A stretch of DNA of 64,000 nt from Gari tellinella. Taxonomy: Eukaryota > Mollusca > Bivalvia > Cardiida > Psammobiidae. A program made the translations under genes and the position numbers. The DNA lies in contig OV277874.1 of NCBI GenBank assembly GCA_922989275.2, positions 21,626,154 to 21,690,153 of the forward strand, in the 5' to 3' direction. Each line of letters opens with the position of its first letter. The stretch's first letter is position 1. The notes beneath the pieces were generated by a model. That model did no database searches and was not told the DNA's origin. It saw only the letters and a program-made list of their open reading frames with translations. Positions 53,763-63,947 of the stretch are shown one piece after another.

Positions 53763-54289
53763 ATGATCCTCATGCGGAGAAAAGGTAAAATGTGTCATAA
53801 AGAGCTTAATTTGAAAAAGGGGTAAACTATATTTCAAGAGACATACTCTATGAATCCGACATTTTTGCAGCCTGGTCTGGATTACAACTGTTTGCAATTG
53901 CAATAGTCATCATGTTACTGGTATTCAGTAATGAGAGGGTTAATCCAGTCATCAACCAAACCAGGTGCATTGATGTTGGTTTTTTTGGGTGTTTTTTTTC
54001 AATTCAATTCTATTATCTTTATTTTTTGTGATTTGTATAATATATAGAAATCATGCGGTTACAGAAGTAAAAAACACATGTTCAAGTTACACGCACGGGT
54101 AGCATTGATCTTTTTTATTAAAGTGGAAACCCCCTGGAGTCCAGTTCCCTAACATGCACTTCATAGATAATCGGCATGTTCAAGAAGCATGGACTTCATG
54201 CTGGGAGAGGTTTATGACGCTTATAAATGGCCTGCTAATTGTGTACGGTTACGTAATGTGTCACATTCCTTTGTGATGTGTAATATGGT
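53763..54289. other. No clear feature
   Basis: A degenerate H1-like trace (CTGGTCTGGATTACAACTGT) lies near 53872. No gene is seen. Confidence 0.4.
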
Positions 54290-54440
54290 AGACATGTAGT
54301 TTACAGATGAATAGCCCTAGACGAGTGTCAAACATTCTGGATCCAGATCATACGCCGTGTTACGCGGCATCTGATCTTGATCCAAGTTGTTTGCAAAAAA
54401 AAAAGTAAAGGCGCGATCAGCAGGCAAAAAGTTAAGCAGT
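54290..54440. mobile_element. M3-like fragment with H1
   Basis: H1 at 54333-54394 (GTGTTACGCGG centre), right edge GATCAGCAGGCAAAAAGTTA. Confidence 0.55.
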
Positions 54441-54939
54441 CACTAAAATAGATTGCTTAAGGCATTGACTGCTTTATAATTTACTCCGTTATATAAGACA
54501 TAAGTAAAGCAGAAAGAAACGGAGATCTCATGTTATCGTGTTTGCAATTAATTTCTGAAGATAATGCAAGCTGTAACCTCTTTCATAGAAATGGGACGGA
54601 TAATATGTATATTTTAGTCTGGATGTAAAACTAACCCTAAATTCCTTTTTTTTGAAGTAATATGTTAATAATTCTAATTTTCCTTTCAATAATAATAATG
54701 ATCACATACGACATAATAATACAGTTACAACTGTGGCCGTTTGATCATGGCCGTTTGACGCGCACTCCTTTCAAATGTCTCTTTACATACAAAATGGATT
54801 TTTTTTTGCCTCCAAGGAAATATTTCCTCCATATAGAACATTCTAACAATGCATGAACACATTTTTAGAAGTTTAGAAGTTTGCTTAAGTTTTTATACGG
54901 AAGGAATTCTTTTCTTACGCGAGTTGGTCTAGTCATTTC

Positions 54940-55510
54940 ATTAGCCAGCAACCTTTGTAGGTCATCATTACTTTTTTCGCTTCAAGAAAACCCCTGGTAT
55001 TTTTACAACCGAAAGATAAGTGTCACGGCTTTATATCAAGACTTTTTTTAAAATATATATATATATATATATATCGGACGAAAATTATGGATTAAATTCA
55101 AGTTTTTGAAACGGGACGTTGTATTTATTTCGCGATCGCCTGCTCTCGTTTATCGACTATTTCATTTGGCAATCGTTCTTTAACTCGCCATAAAATTTGT
55201 CGATTTCAAAAATAAACACTGGCATTTTCTACAACTGAAAGAAAAATATCTTAGCTGTCCTTTAAGACCATTGTTATGGAAATCGGCCTAAAATTGAGGA
55301 TTTTATGAAAGGTTTTGTAACAGGGCGTGATATATTTTTGAGCGAGCACTTGCTCCCTTTTATCGGCAAATTAATTTGTTAACCGCTCTTTAACTCGCCA
55401 TAAAAATGATCAATGTAAAAATTAGATTATGTTATTTTCACAAGTGAAAGATAAATATCTTAGCCTTCTTTTAAGATCATTATAATGAAAATCGGGTAAA
55501 AATTAAGGAT
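54940..55510. repeat. Tandem units, about 180-240 bp, three copies
   Basis: Shared TTTAACTCGCCATAAAA, TTTTCTACAACTGAAAGA and ATATCTTAGC. The copies are diverged and the first is partial. An (AT)n run lies at about 55052-55073. Confidence 0.75.
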
Positions 55511-55786
55511 TTTATGTAACTTAAACTAACAGTAGGTAACCATTCAACACGATAAAAAACGCGATAGCCCGCTATCGGCGTACCGGTGCAGTTGAATTAT
55601 CGATCGATTAAGCGTTATCGCGCATACAGGTATTGGACGACAACATTTTCGGGAAAATGCAGATTTGTGTATATGATTCTTCTCCAGGTATAATTCCTCC
55701 ATGTTTACGCTTACAAATATCCATACTTCTTCTAGAACTCAGGTTTGAGGTAAAGTTCATAAAGGGTCATTTTTCTCTATTCACAG

Positions 55787-56173
55787 ATGGGGTTTGGATC
55801 TGACCTCCAGGGGCAGGCCTCCCATGATGCCTTGATCCAGATCCAGGATGTGGAAATTCGGATGCTGGAGAACATGAAAAGTTGTCTCCAGAAGCGGATC
55901 GAGAGTGATCGCAAGTATCTCACAAACTTGAACGCTTTTGTTCAATTGGGAAACAAAGTTGAGGAGACTGAATACCATTCTTATTGCTCACTGTTTAAAG
56001 CCTGGTCAGGTGTTGTTAAAGGAGCGGAAAAGTTTGTGGAGTTGATGCAGAGCAATGTGGACAGTCTAAGCAGTAAAGTGGCTGAGAAAATTTCAGGTAT
56101 TATCAGTGAGAAGAGAGCATCGAGGAAAATGTATGAGGATGAGCGAAATCGGATGGAAAAAGAGTTTACGAGG
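55787..56173 (+). CDS. FER: Fer/Fps (FES) tyrosine kinase, first coding exon (F-BAR domain start)
   Basis: 129 codons. The acceptor TTTCTCTATTCACAG ends one base before the ATG, so the upstream exon is untranslated. The donor AGG|GTATGT leaves phase 0. The protein begins MGFGSDLQGQASHDALIQIQ, the characteristic MGF(G/S)S start of Fer and Fes, and continues with the F-BAR helices (EIRMLENMKSCLQKRIESDR, ..., SWxG-type core, ..., VDSLSSKVAEKISGIISEKR). Known biology: a cytoplasmic kinase with F-BAR, SH2 and kinase domains that binds membranes and acts in adhesion and actin signalling. The remaining exons lie beyond 64000. Another F-BAR protein is possible but less likely given the N-terminus. 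Confidence 0.82.
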
Positions 56174-56206
56174 GTATGTAACTATGCACTAGAATTGTTC
56201 TGACTT

Positions 56207-56545
56207 TAAACAGGGTTTCAGATAAGAAGTGTATTTAAAAGGGAAATCTTAATGTCCATATCAAACCCTATTGTGTGACTACTCACTAAACTTGTCTCAA
56301 AGTGACAATTCTAATAAAAATTATACTTATAGTAACATCATAGGGTTTATCAGGGTTCCAGATAAGGGGAATATTTCAAAAATTAAAATCTTTATTTCTG
56401 CTTTAAACCCTATGGTGTTACTACTCATAAGAATCGTCTCGAAGAGACGATTCTTATGAGTAGTAACACCATAGGATTCAGTGTTAAAACAAGTGAGAAA
56501 TTGTTTGATTTGTTCAGTTTACTCCACCTTATCTGCAACCCTGGT
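56207..56545. mobile_element. Two M6 elements, one truncated
   Basis: 56207-56345 has ACTCACTAAACTTGTCTC and ATAGGGTTTATCAGGG. 56346-56545 is a fuller copy (GGGTTCCAGATAAGGGGAAT to CCACCTTATCTGCAACCCTG) with an exact central palindrome AGAATCGTCTCGAAGAGACG then ATTCT. Confidence 0.75.
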
Positions 56546-56612
56546 TTAGTACAGACATAAAGAAGAACAAGTAAGAAAACTCAAGTTGACTCCATCTTAT
56601 CTAGAGCCCTGT

Positions 56613-57234
56613 GACTATAGATTGTAAGTGTTGACCTACTGAGTTTTGTCATTGCATTAGACAATCCATGCTGATTATGAATAATCAATTTTACAACAAA
56701 TAATCTTCAGGGTCTTTAAACAGAAAGTCTCGTGAAATTGAACAAATTTTCAGTCCCAAAACATTAAGATACACAATGATGGTGGCTGCCTAATGCTATA
56801 GTACAGAAAGCTTGTAACACTCTTTCTATAAGTTTTGGAAGATAGCAGACCACTTAATAAAGCAGGTCAAAAGTAAAGCAGAATTTACCTTTATGTGCAT
56901 TTTTCCTTATTTTCAACCTGCTTTAAGCTCCAATTTATGGTCTGCTTTGGAGTGGTCATATAATTACATCCGTGAGATGTATTTGATCTAGGTCTACATT
57001 ATTTGTAGTGGATGTATATATGGACACTTAGTCACTACAAAAGTTAAAGACATGCAACTTCAGTTGTTCATAATTGCGTAAGAGGGATGGAAATTAAACG
57101 TTTTCCCTGCTCTGATGAATTTAGGAAAAACATCCTGTTTACAAATTATACAAGTTGATTTCAAGCATACACAGGATTAATATTATTATAAGGATAAACT
57201 TGATGTACTAGCTTAGTTCTATATCATGTAGACC
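56613..57234. other. Intron with one H2-like repeat
   Basis: H2 at about 56850-56945: CTTAATAAAGCAGGTCAAAA to TTTTCAACCTGCTTTAAGC. The rest is unassigned. Confidence 0.5.
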
Positions 57235-57488
57235 TATAGTGGAGAAGAGGTTATTCTTTCCTGTTTAAACCCAAATGAAACACAAAAGGTATACAATAAA
57301 ATGTCTAAAACTACAAGTATAACTATTTCACATTTCTCACAATTTATTTTAGTCTGTGTGGCAAATAGTTTGAAGCCTGATCAGACTCCGGGTAACCTGG
57401 CGTCTGATCAGGCTTCAAAGTGTTTTCAATGGAAAAACTAGTTTAAGCATAAACACGTTTATTGGGAAAGAACATCTTCTACACTGTA
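57235..57488 (-). mobile_element. M2 MITE, minus orientation, diverged
   Basis: TATAGTGGAGAAGAGG to CATCTTCTACACTGTA. H1 at 57357-57422 has a CCGGGTAACCTGG centre. Confidence 0.8.
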
Positions 57489-57489
57489 A

Positions 57490-57670
57490 GTATTTAATCC
57501 ATTACCTCATGGTCTGTTTCATGAGTAGTAATGAAGATAGCTGACCACTAAAAGTAGGTTGAAAGTAAAGCAGAATGTGCCTTAAGGCACATTCTGCTTT
57601 ACTTTAGTCTTTAAGCCTGCTTTAAGGTAATATCTGCTAGGATTTAGAAACTATTTCTTATGGTACATAT
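57490..57670 (+). mobile_element. M4 MITE, truncated
   Basis: TAATCCATTACCTCATGG start; H2 with AGGTTGAAAGTAAAGCAGAA, centre GTGCCTTAAGGCAC. Abuts the M2 end. Confidence 0.7.
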
Positions 57671-57852
57671 TCTTTCCTGTTACAGTGAACATCAACTGTC
57701 ACTTACATTGTACCTACAATTTACAAACCTGTTATCTCTGACAACACAACAATTTTTCTCAGCTCCAGGAGATTTACTACATTTTTTAGCCAACCATTCA
57801 ACGTTACAACCAGACTTTTAAGCTCTTTTAACTCTTTCAACACTAAGTAATT

Positions 57853-59040
57853 CTTAACCCTTTACCTGATAGCCTACTTCTAGTATTGAAGATAGGTGAC
57901 TACTTAAAGCAGGTTGAAAATAAAGCAGAATGCGCCTTAAGGATGTCGGCCTGTCTTTTTGAGCATTATGAAATTTCCGAAAAAATTTACGAACTCGTTT
58001 TCAAAAAAATGGTAAGAACTCATTTTTGGTGAATGCATACAGTAATAAAACGCTATTTTCCCGGGGAAAAAATGGATTTTCGTTCCGGAAGGGACTTTTT
58101 AAGTTTTATGTCCTATTCGTAGTTAACAGCATACACTGTTTTCATAGGTAGGTTGTATTTTGTTACATCCGATTTCATTTCAATTACTCAGAATATAAGC
58201 ATGAAATTTTCATGGTAGTACAGTTTTAGTATAAATTATAGATAACTCAATAGATAAAATGAAATTTTTTGGAAAAAAAATATTTTTGGTAAAAGTACAC
58301 AAAAAATTGAAAAAATGAGAAAAAATGGATTGTTTAGATAAAATGATCTATATCTTTTTTAAAAGATACGGGACCCTGTGTTTTTATTTGCTATTTCAAT
58401 AAAACTTTTTGTTTGCAAGGCTAAAAACAACAAATAAAAAATTTGGTATTTAGTTTGCTACAATTTGTAGGGCAATTTTCACATTGCCTTATTCTCCCAT
58501 TATAAAAAAGTGGGTGGGGTAAATTTTACTCCTTTCTGGTGAAATCAAATATTTTTATTTTGGATCTTGAAAAAACATTATTTTCAGGGTTTATTCTTAC
58601 TATGGTAATATAAATTAGGATACTTTTGGTACAAATAGATTGTTTAAACAAAGATTGAAAAACCGTAGTACAAGAAAGTAGGAGTTTTTATGAAGCTTCA
58701 ATTTTAGGGGGGTAGCCTTGAAAAATCTCAAATTGTGAAAAAGAAAGGTCCGGTACCCCCACTTTTTTCACCAGTTTTGTCATAGAAACTAATTTTACTA
58801 TCAGTATGCAAAGTTTGAAGAATTTGGTATTTACTTTACCAAGGTGCACCTACCCCCTTAATTAAGGTGCATTCTGCTTTACTTTCAGCCTGCTTTAAGC
58901 TATCATGTGCTAGAATATAGAAAATATTCCCTATAATATATATTCATTACTGTATAAATTGGAACTATTTTCTTCAGCGGAGGAATAAATCATATTCGCT
59001 AAAAAGCGCTTCTACGGGGGAAAGGGTTAAGGTTATTAGG
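57853..59040 (+). mobile_element. M4 MITE at TTAA, split by an insertion
   Basis: TTAA 57853-57856, CCCTTTACCTGATAGCC, H2 left arm to GCGCCTTAA; resumes at 58862 with TTAAGGTGCATTCTGC and ends GGGAAAGGGTTAA at 59040. Without the insert it would be about 263 bp between the TTAA sites. Confidence 0.85.
57941..58861. mobile_element. 921-bp insertion at the H2 centre TTAA
   Basis: Flanked by TTAA at 57937-57940 and 58862-58865. Starts GGATGTCGGCCTGTC, ends CACCTACCCCCTTAA. No gene and no clear terminal inverted repeat were seen. Confidence 0.75.
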
Positions 59041-59101
59041 TTCCCTGGTGGATCATTTTAGTAACCAAAACATGAACAAGTCTACTTTGAATTTAAGATA
59101 G

Positions 59102-59352
59102 TTAACCCTTTCCCACATAGAAGCGCATTTTAGCGCATTAAGTTTATTCCTTCACTGAAGTAAATAGTTGCAATTTATACAGTCATAAATATGTATCATA
59201 CAAAATATTTTCTATTTTCTAGCAGATGATAGCTTAAAGCAGGCTGAAAGAAAAGTAGAATGCGCTTAAGGCGCATTCTACTTTACTTTCAACCTGCTTT
59301 AAGTGGGCACCTATATTCAATACTAGAAACAGGCTATGTGGGAAAGGGTTAA
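59102..59352 (-). mobile_element. M4 MITE, complete
   Basis: TTAA at 59102 and 59349. A perfect 15-bp terminal inverted repeat, CCCTTTCCCACATAG. H2 at about 59231-59305 with a CGCTTAAGGCG centre. Confidence 0.92.
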
Positions 59353-59368
59353 ACAAATACTTGTCTGA

Positions 59369-59447
59369 TTAAGCAAACAGTGTAGACCAAGATCTGATGG
59401 CTCATAAATAGGAGCCCTCTGATCTGGGTCTACACTCTTTGCAAATG
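59369..59447. repeat. H3 hairpin
   Basis: AGCAAACAGTGTAGACCAAG then GATGGCTC is mirrored by GGAGCCCTCTGATC then TGGGTCTACACTCTTTGC. Confidence 0.75.
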
Positions 59448-60071
59448 TAATTTGATTGAGTATATTTTAAACAGGTTCATGCCAAAATCATGGGGTTGAA
59501 AGAGTTAACATTCAATTTAACAATTAGCCTTGATCTATTTGGCCAAATTCGTTACGCTCTATCGAAATTTAAGATTTTATAAAGTAGTGATTTTCTGAAA
59601 ATGGAATTACCCGGGCTACTCAAATTGGAATTTAGGGGGTGCCCGCCGGGCTTCAGTTTGAAAAATATGGGTGCCCAAGCCTAAAATGTGGTTGCCCGCC
59701 GGGCTCCGGGCACAGGATTTAGCTGTATTGAATATCTTGAAACAGTTTGGGTCTAGTTCAGCCTCAGACCCCACTAAATGTGGAGCCTGATCAGAATCAA
59801 AACTGTTTGTCATTCAGAAATTGTTTCTGTCTAACACAAAGACGACCTAATCAGAGTCTACACCCTTTTTAATTTTGCAATTTATTTGTTTGATATTGTG
59901 TATTTATATAATATTGTTAACATCAGCCTAGATAGTCAAAAATAGACTATTTTGGTGAATTTTATCCATTGAGATCAACCTTCAATGTTGAGAAAAAAGA
60001 CAAGACATAACTCTTTCAACACCATGGACCTGTTTAAAACATACTCAACTGCATTTTCAAACAGTGTAGAC
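59448..60071. other. Unassigned, with a decayed H1 and a GC-rich duplication
   Basis: GGTGCCCGCCGGGCTTC near 59637 recurs as GTTGCCCGCCGGGCTCC near 59689. H1-like arms lie at 59745-59810. Confidence 0.45.
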
Positions 60072-60794
60072 TAGTGTTGTAGCGATGATCGATTATAATC
60101 GATCATCGATCGAAAATGACCATAATCGAACATAATCGATCATGATTTGCCATAATCGATTATGTTCGATTATTTAGGATAAAGTTATGAAGAAGCATAG
60201 TGCATATAAAAGACAGGTTGTAGCTTAATGCAGGTTGGAAGTAATGCAGAATGCTTCTATGGGAGTGTTCTGCATTACTTCCAACCCACATTAAACAATA
60301 ATCTGCCTTTCATGTGTTCACTATACATGTATGTATCCTCAAAGTATGGTTAAGTAAGCTTTGACTGTAATGTTAATCTGAAATTGTTTTACTTACTTGC
60401 ACCAAATATATAAATGAAACAGTTGATTCCCAACCAAGAGATTATTCAAACAATGTTTACCCAGATGAACTGCCGCAGCAATAGTAATTACAGGTAGTAA
60501 AAGAAGTGGTATACAATTAGTACAAAGCAAGCTCAATTAATTTGCAAATAAAAAAAGGGCATTAATTTAACTGTTTTATCAAATTGCTGCTTTAATTTTT
60601 ATTTTGCTTCATATGGGTGCATTGTTTGCAAAATTATGTAGATAATATATAACATACAAATGCAAACATGAGTATCACATATATTCAGCTTTTCAGAGTA
60701 CATGTACATATATAGTAGTTTATGTTAAAACGATTATGGTTACCAATAATCGTTTATAATCGATTATGGTTTTCGGACCGATTATACAACACTA
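60072..60794. mobile_element. hAT-type non-autonomous element carrying an H2 hairpin
   Basis: Perfect 10-bp ends TAGTGTTGTA / TACAACACTA. The 8-bp sequence GTGTAGAC is duplicated at 60064-60071 and 60795-60802, the classic hAT target length. Both ends carry runs of ATAATCGATTAT-type palindromes. At 60219-60289 it carries an H2: TTAATGCAGGTTGGAAGTAA / TTACTTCCAACCCACATTAA. 723 bp, no coding frame. Confidence 0.92.
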
Positions 60795-60801
60795 GTGTAG
60801 A

Positions 60802-60882
60802 CCTGGATCAGAGGGCTCCTATAGATCCAGATCAGAGGGCTCCTATAGATCCAGATCAGGGGGCTCTCTACACTGTTTGCTG
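60802..60882. repeat. H3 hairpin with duplicated arm
   Basis: GACCTGGATCAGAGGGCTCC then ATAGATCCAGATCAGAGGGC, two tandem copies and a third, GGGGGCTCTCTACACTGTTT. The hAT-type element was inserted into it. Confidence 0.75.
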
Positions 60883-60974
60883 ATTTATTGAACTACCCAA
60901 AATTCCAAGTGAAGTAGACTGGTTCATGTTTTGGTAAATAGAATGTTCCACAAGTGAACCTATTAAATCACAAG

Positions 60975-61465
60975 ACGTTAAAACAGTTATTCTTTCCCGT
61001 TAAACCCTTTCACTGCCAAATTTTTAGTGAAATGATTACTCCTTCACCGTTTCATTGTCCTCTGCTTCAGTTTTGTTGTCTGCAATGTCGTTTCAAAGTT
61101 AAAAAATAAGGCAGTATGACTGAAGAGATTTCAAAACAATTGTCAAACAGTTGGAATCCTGATCAGACACGGTATTACTTGGCGTCTGGTCAGGATCCAA
61201 ACTGTTTGCAAACATGCTTTTAAGCGTTATTGACAGCCAAACGGTTAAATGCAAGCGAAACACAAATGCACTGCAATAAAACATAGAAAAGGACAATACC
61301 GGCCTTTTGACATTTCTCACTATTCATGTGAAACTGAGTGGCAAACCCTTTAGAGCCTGTCCTGATATGCTAGGCATCTGATCAGGCTCCGAACTGTTTG
61401 CAATGGAAACATTACTTTTAGCGTAAACATGTTTTCAGGGAAAGAATAACATCTTCTCCTCTGTA
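60975..61465 (-). mobile_element. M2 MITE, minus, split by an M3
   Basis: AACAGTTATTCTTTCCCG then, after the insertion, TGCAAGCGAAACACAAATGC ... ACATCTTCTCCTCTGTA. A decayed H1 lies at 61343-61403. Confidence 0.75.
61000..61248 (+). mobile_element. M3 MITE nested in M2 at TTAA
   Basis: TTAAACCCTTTCACTGCC to ACAGCCAAACGGTTAA. H1 at 61141-61211. It lies at the TTTAAA of the M2 GTTTAAACGC segment. Confidence 0.8.
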
Positions 61466-61749
61466 TGCAAAAGAATCAGTGATTTTTATGTCCCTGCAAC
61501 GATCAATCGAGGGCCTAGAACTGTTTTACACCTGTCTGTCTTTCGTTCGTCCATCCTTTTGTCCGTCCCACATACAGTACATACATTGTTTGGCTAACTA
61601 CTCCTACAGTTTTCAAGCTAAAACATAATAACTTGGCAGAGTGTTTGCACAGATATGCATGTGAACAGTATTTTGATCTGCTTTAACTTTTCACAAAATC
61701 AGTCAGTGGAACTTAGTCAAGTTTTTGCTGGCGGGGCATCATATTTGTC
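61466..61749. other. Decayed repeat, no gene
   Basis: CTGTCTGTCTTTCGTTCGTC, then GCTAACTACTCCTACAG. No coding evidence. Confidence 0.4.
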
Positions 61750-63606
61750 TTAAGGGCATGGTACACCAAAACGGCTCTCCTATATAACTTATATAAAATG
61801 CGTCATTTCCAAGGTCCAAAAAATACAATTTTTATTCCAACCACAGGTGCTACCCTATATTTCCCACAAAGATACACCCTTGCACAAGTGAAACATGCAG
61901 AGAAAACAGGGGGTCATGTGGCATATAAGAAAAATCTCTTGGCTTCAGTGACATGACTGGTGTTTTGCTACATTTTGAAATAGGCACCGGCTAAAACAGG
62001 GACATGTCACTTCAGCTCACATAATTTCTCCAAAAACCCATCTATTATGATAGAAAGTCTTTGTATCTATTCTCTTGCACCCATGTATTAAATAAAAAGC
62101 TCAAAATAGTAAATATTTCTTGACAAAAAGCTATTCTGAGGCAAAAAGTTTGGCACTATTTCTTTGCCGGACTTCTTTCGACTACACCATGAAGCACTTC
62201 CGGTCTATTTGGTGGCCCTATACCTAAGAGAGACATTTTTTCCCTCTAATTTGCCTACATTTACTCTTATATCCTAGCTATAGGTATTAAGAAACAACAC
62301 ACAAGCTGACAGATGTCAGGTTCCACCACATTTAGTATTTTAGACAGTTTTTGAAAAAAATTCAAGCCTCAAAATTGGCAGAATTTCAGCCTTTTGCATT
62401 AAATTCAACACGACTACTAAATCTTTGTTTTCGCAACATCTAGACTTATTCCAACACTTTTAATTTATCTGAAAGTGTGCGGATAACCCTTTTTTAAATA
62501 AAAACAGCCTTTTCCTGTAGGAAAAATATTGAAACAGCAAAAATCACCCTTGACGTCTGTCCATGGCGGTAGTTGTTCTCAACGAAAAAAATGCATTTCT
62601 GGCAATTTTCACCCCAAACAGGCTTTTTTCTGCTAAAAGAGCTTTAAAACAAAGATGACAGCTCTAAATAGCATGGAATACATGCATTTGCAGTGAAAAA
62701 ATAATGAAAAAATATGTTTAGGACAGGTTTTAAGGAAAAGTGACAACCCATTGGTCTTGGACCTGGGTCGCCAATGACAAGGGCGGGCCATCACTGACCC
62801 CCTTTTTTTCTCAGGAAAAACAAGAAATCAACATATTGTGGACCAAAACCTGCAAACCTAGTGACATTCAACTTAAACATACCTACCTTCAAAGTGTTCA
62901 CTAGACCAGTATGGGTCTTTTCAACAGCATTTATGCGAAAAAGTGTACATCGGCCGCATGCTCAATCCGCGGCCGACACAATTTCAAGCAAAAAAACACC
63001 TTTCTAGCCAAAATAATTACCTGATGTAGTCTAAAACACTTTTTCAACCATCATGTATTCATAAAATCCCCCAAATAGCACTCTATTATCAAAAACAAAC
63101 TGTGACGTCATTTCCGGGAATATCTCTCTTAGGGCATGGTACACCAAAACGGCTCTCCTATATAACTTATATAAAATGCGTCATTTCCAAGGTCCAAAAA
63201 ATACAATTTTTATTCCAACCACAGGTGCTACCCTATATTTCCCACAAAGATACACCCTTGCACAAGTGAAACATGCAGAGAAAACAGGGGGTCATGTGGC
63301 ATATAAGAAAAATCTCTTGGCTTCAGTGACATGACTGGTGTTTTGCTACATTTTGAAATAGGCACCGGCTAAAACAGGGACATGTCACTTCAGCTCACAT
63401 AATTTCTCCAAAAACTCATCTATTATGATAGAAAGTCTTTGTATCTATTCTCTAGCACCCATGTATTAAATATAAAGCTCAAAATAGTAAATATTTCTTG
63501 ACAAAAAGCTATTCTGAGGCAAAAAGTTTGGCACTATTTCTTTGCCGGACTTCTTTCGACTACACCATGAAGCACTTCCGGTCTATTTGGTGGCCCTATA
63601 CCTTAA
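61750..63606. mobile_element. TTAA-flanked element with two 471-bp direct repeats
   Basis: Direct repeats 61754-62224 and 63132-63602 are the same length, with three differences by eye (ACCCATC/ACTCATC, TTGCACCC/TAGCACCC, AAATAAAAAG/AAATATAAAG). TTAA flanks the whole at 61750-61753 and 63603-63606. Each unit has related ends (GGGCATGGTACACCAAA; TTTGGTGGCCCTATACC). The 907-bp middle starts TAAGAGAGA and ends TCTCTCTTA. No open frame of note and no primer-binding site was seen, so an LTR element is not supported. Confidence 0.85.
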
Positions 63607-63700
63607 AGACAAAGCCATCCCTCTAGTTCCATCAGTGCTATTCCATCTGTATCTTTACTTTCACCTCCTCCCAAAAACTCCCAATCACAGTACTTTATAA

Positions 63701-63947
63701 CCCATTACCCCATAAATACGACTTTTTACGCCTTTATTTATTCCTCCACTGAAGAAAATAGTTCCAATTTATACAGTCATAAATATGTATCATAAGAAAT
63801 ATTTTCTATATTCTAGTAGATGGTAGATTAAAGCAGGCTGAAAGCAAAGCAGAATGCGCCCTAAGGCGCATTCTGCTTTACTTTTAACCTGCTTTAAGTG
63901 GTCACCTGTCTTCAAAACTAGAAACAGGCTATGGGGTAATGGGTTAA
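63701..63947 (-). mobile_element. M4 MITE, near complete
   Basis: CCCATTACCCCATA at the left, TATGGGGTAATGGG then TTAA at the right. H2 with a GCGCCCTAAGGCGC centre. The left TTAA has become TATAA. Confidence 0.85.

Larger units (their letters stand above)
52951..55708. mobile_element. 2.8-kb inverted-repeat element with satellite blocks
   Basis: ATGGAGGAATTATACCTGGA then GAAG at 52954 is mirrored exactly near 55678-55702 (CTTCTCCAGGTATAATTCCT). The interior holds two unrelated tandem blocks and no gene. It ends 79 bp before the FER exon. Confidence 0.65.

Noticed and set aside
57941..58861. Conserved non-coding element or RNA gene
   Set aside because: It is an insertion at a TTAA inside an M4; no RNA structure or motif was seen.
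61754..63602. LTR retrotransposon
   Set aside because: No TG...CA ends, primer-binding site, polypurine tract or gag-pol frame.
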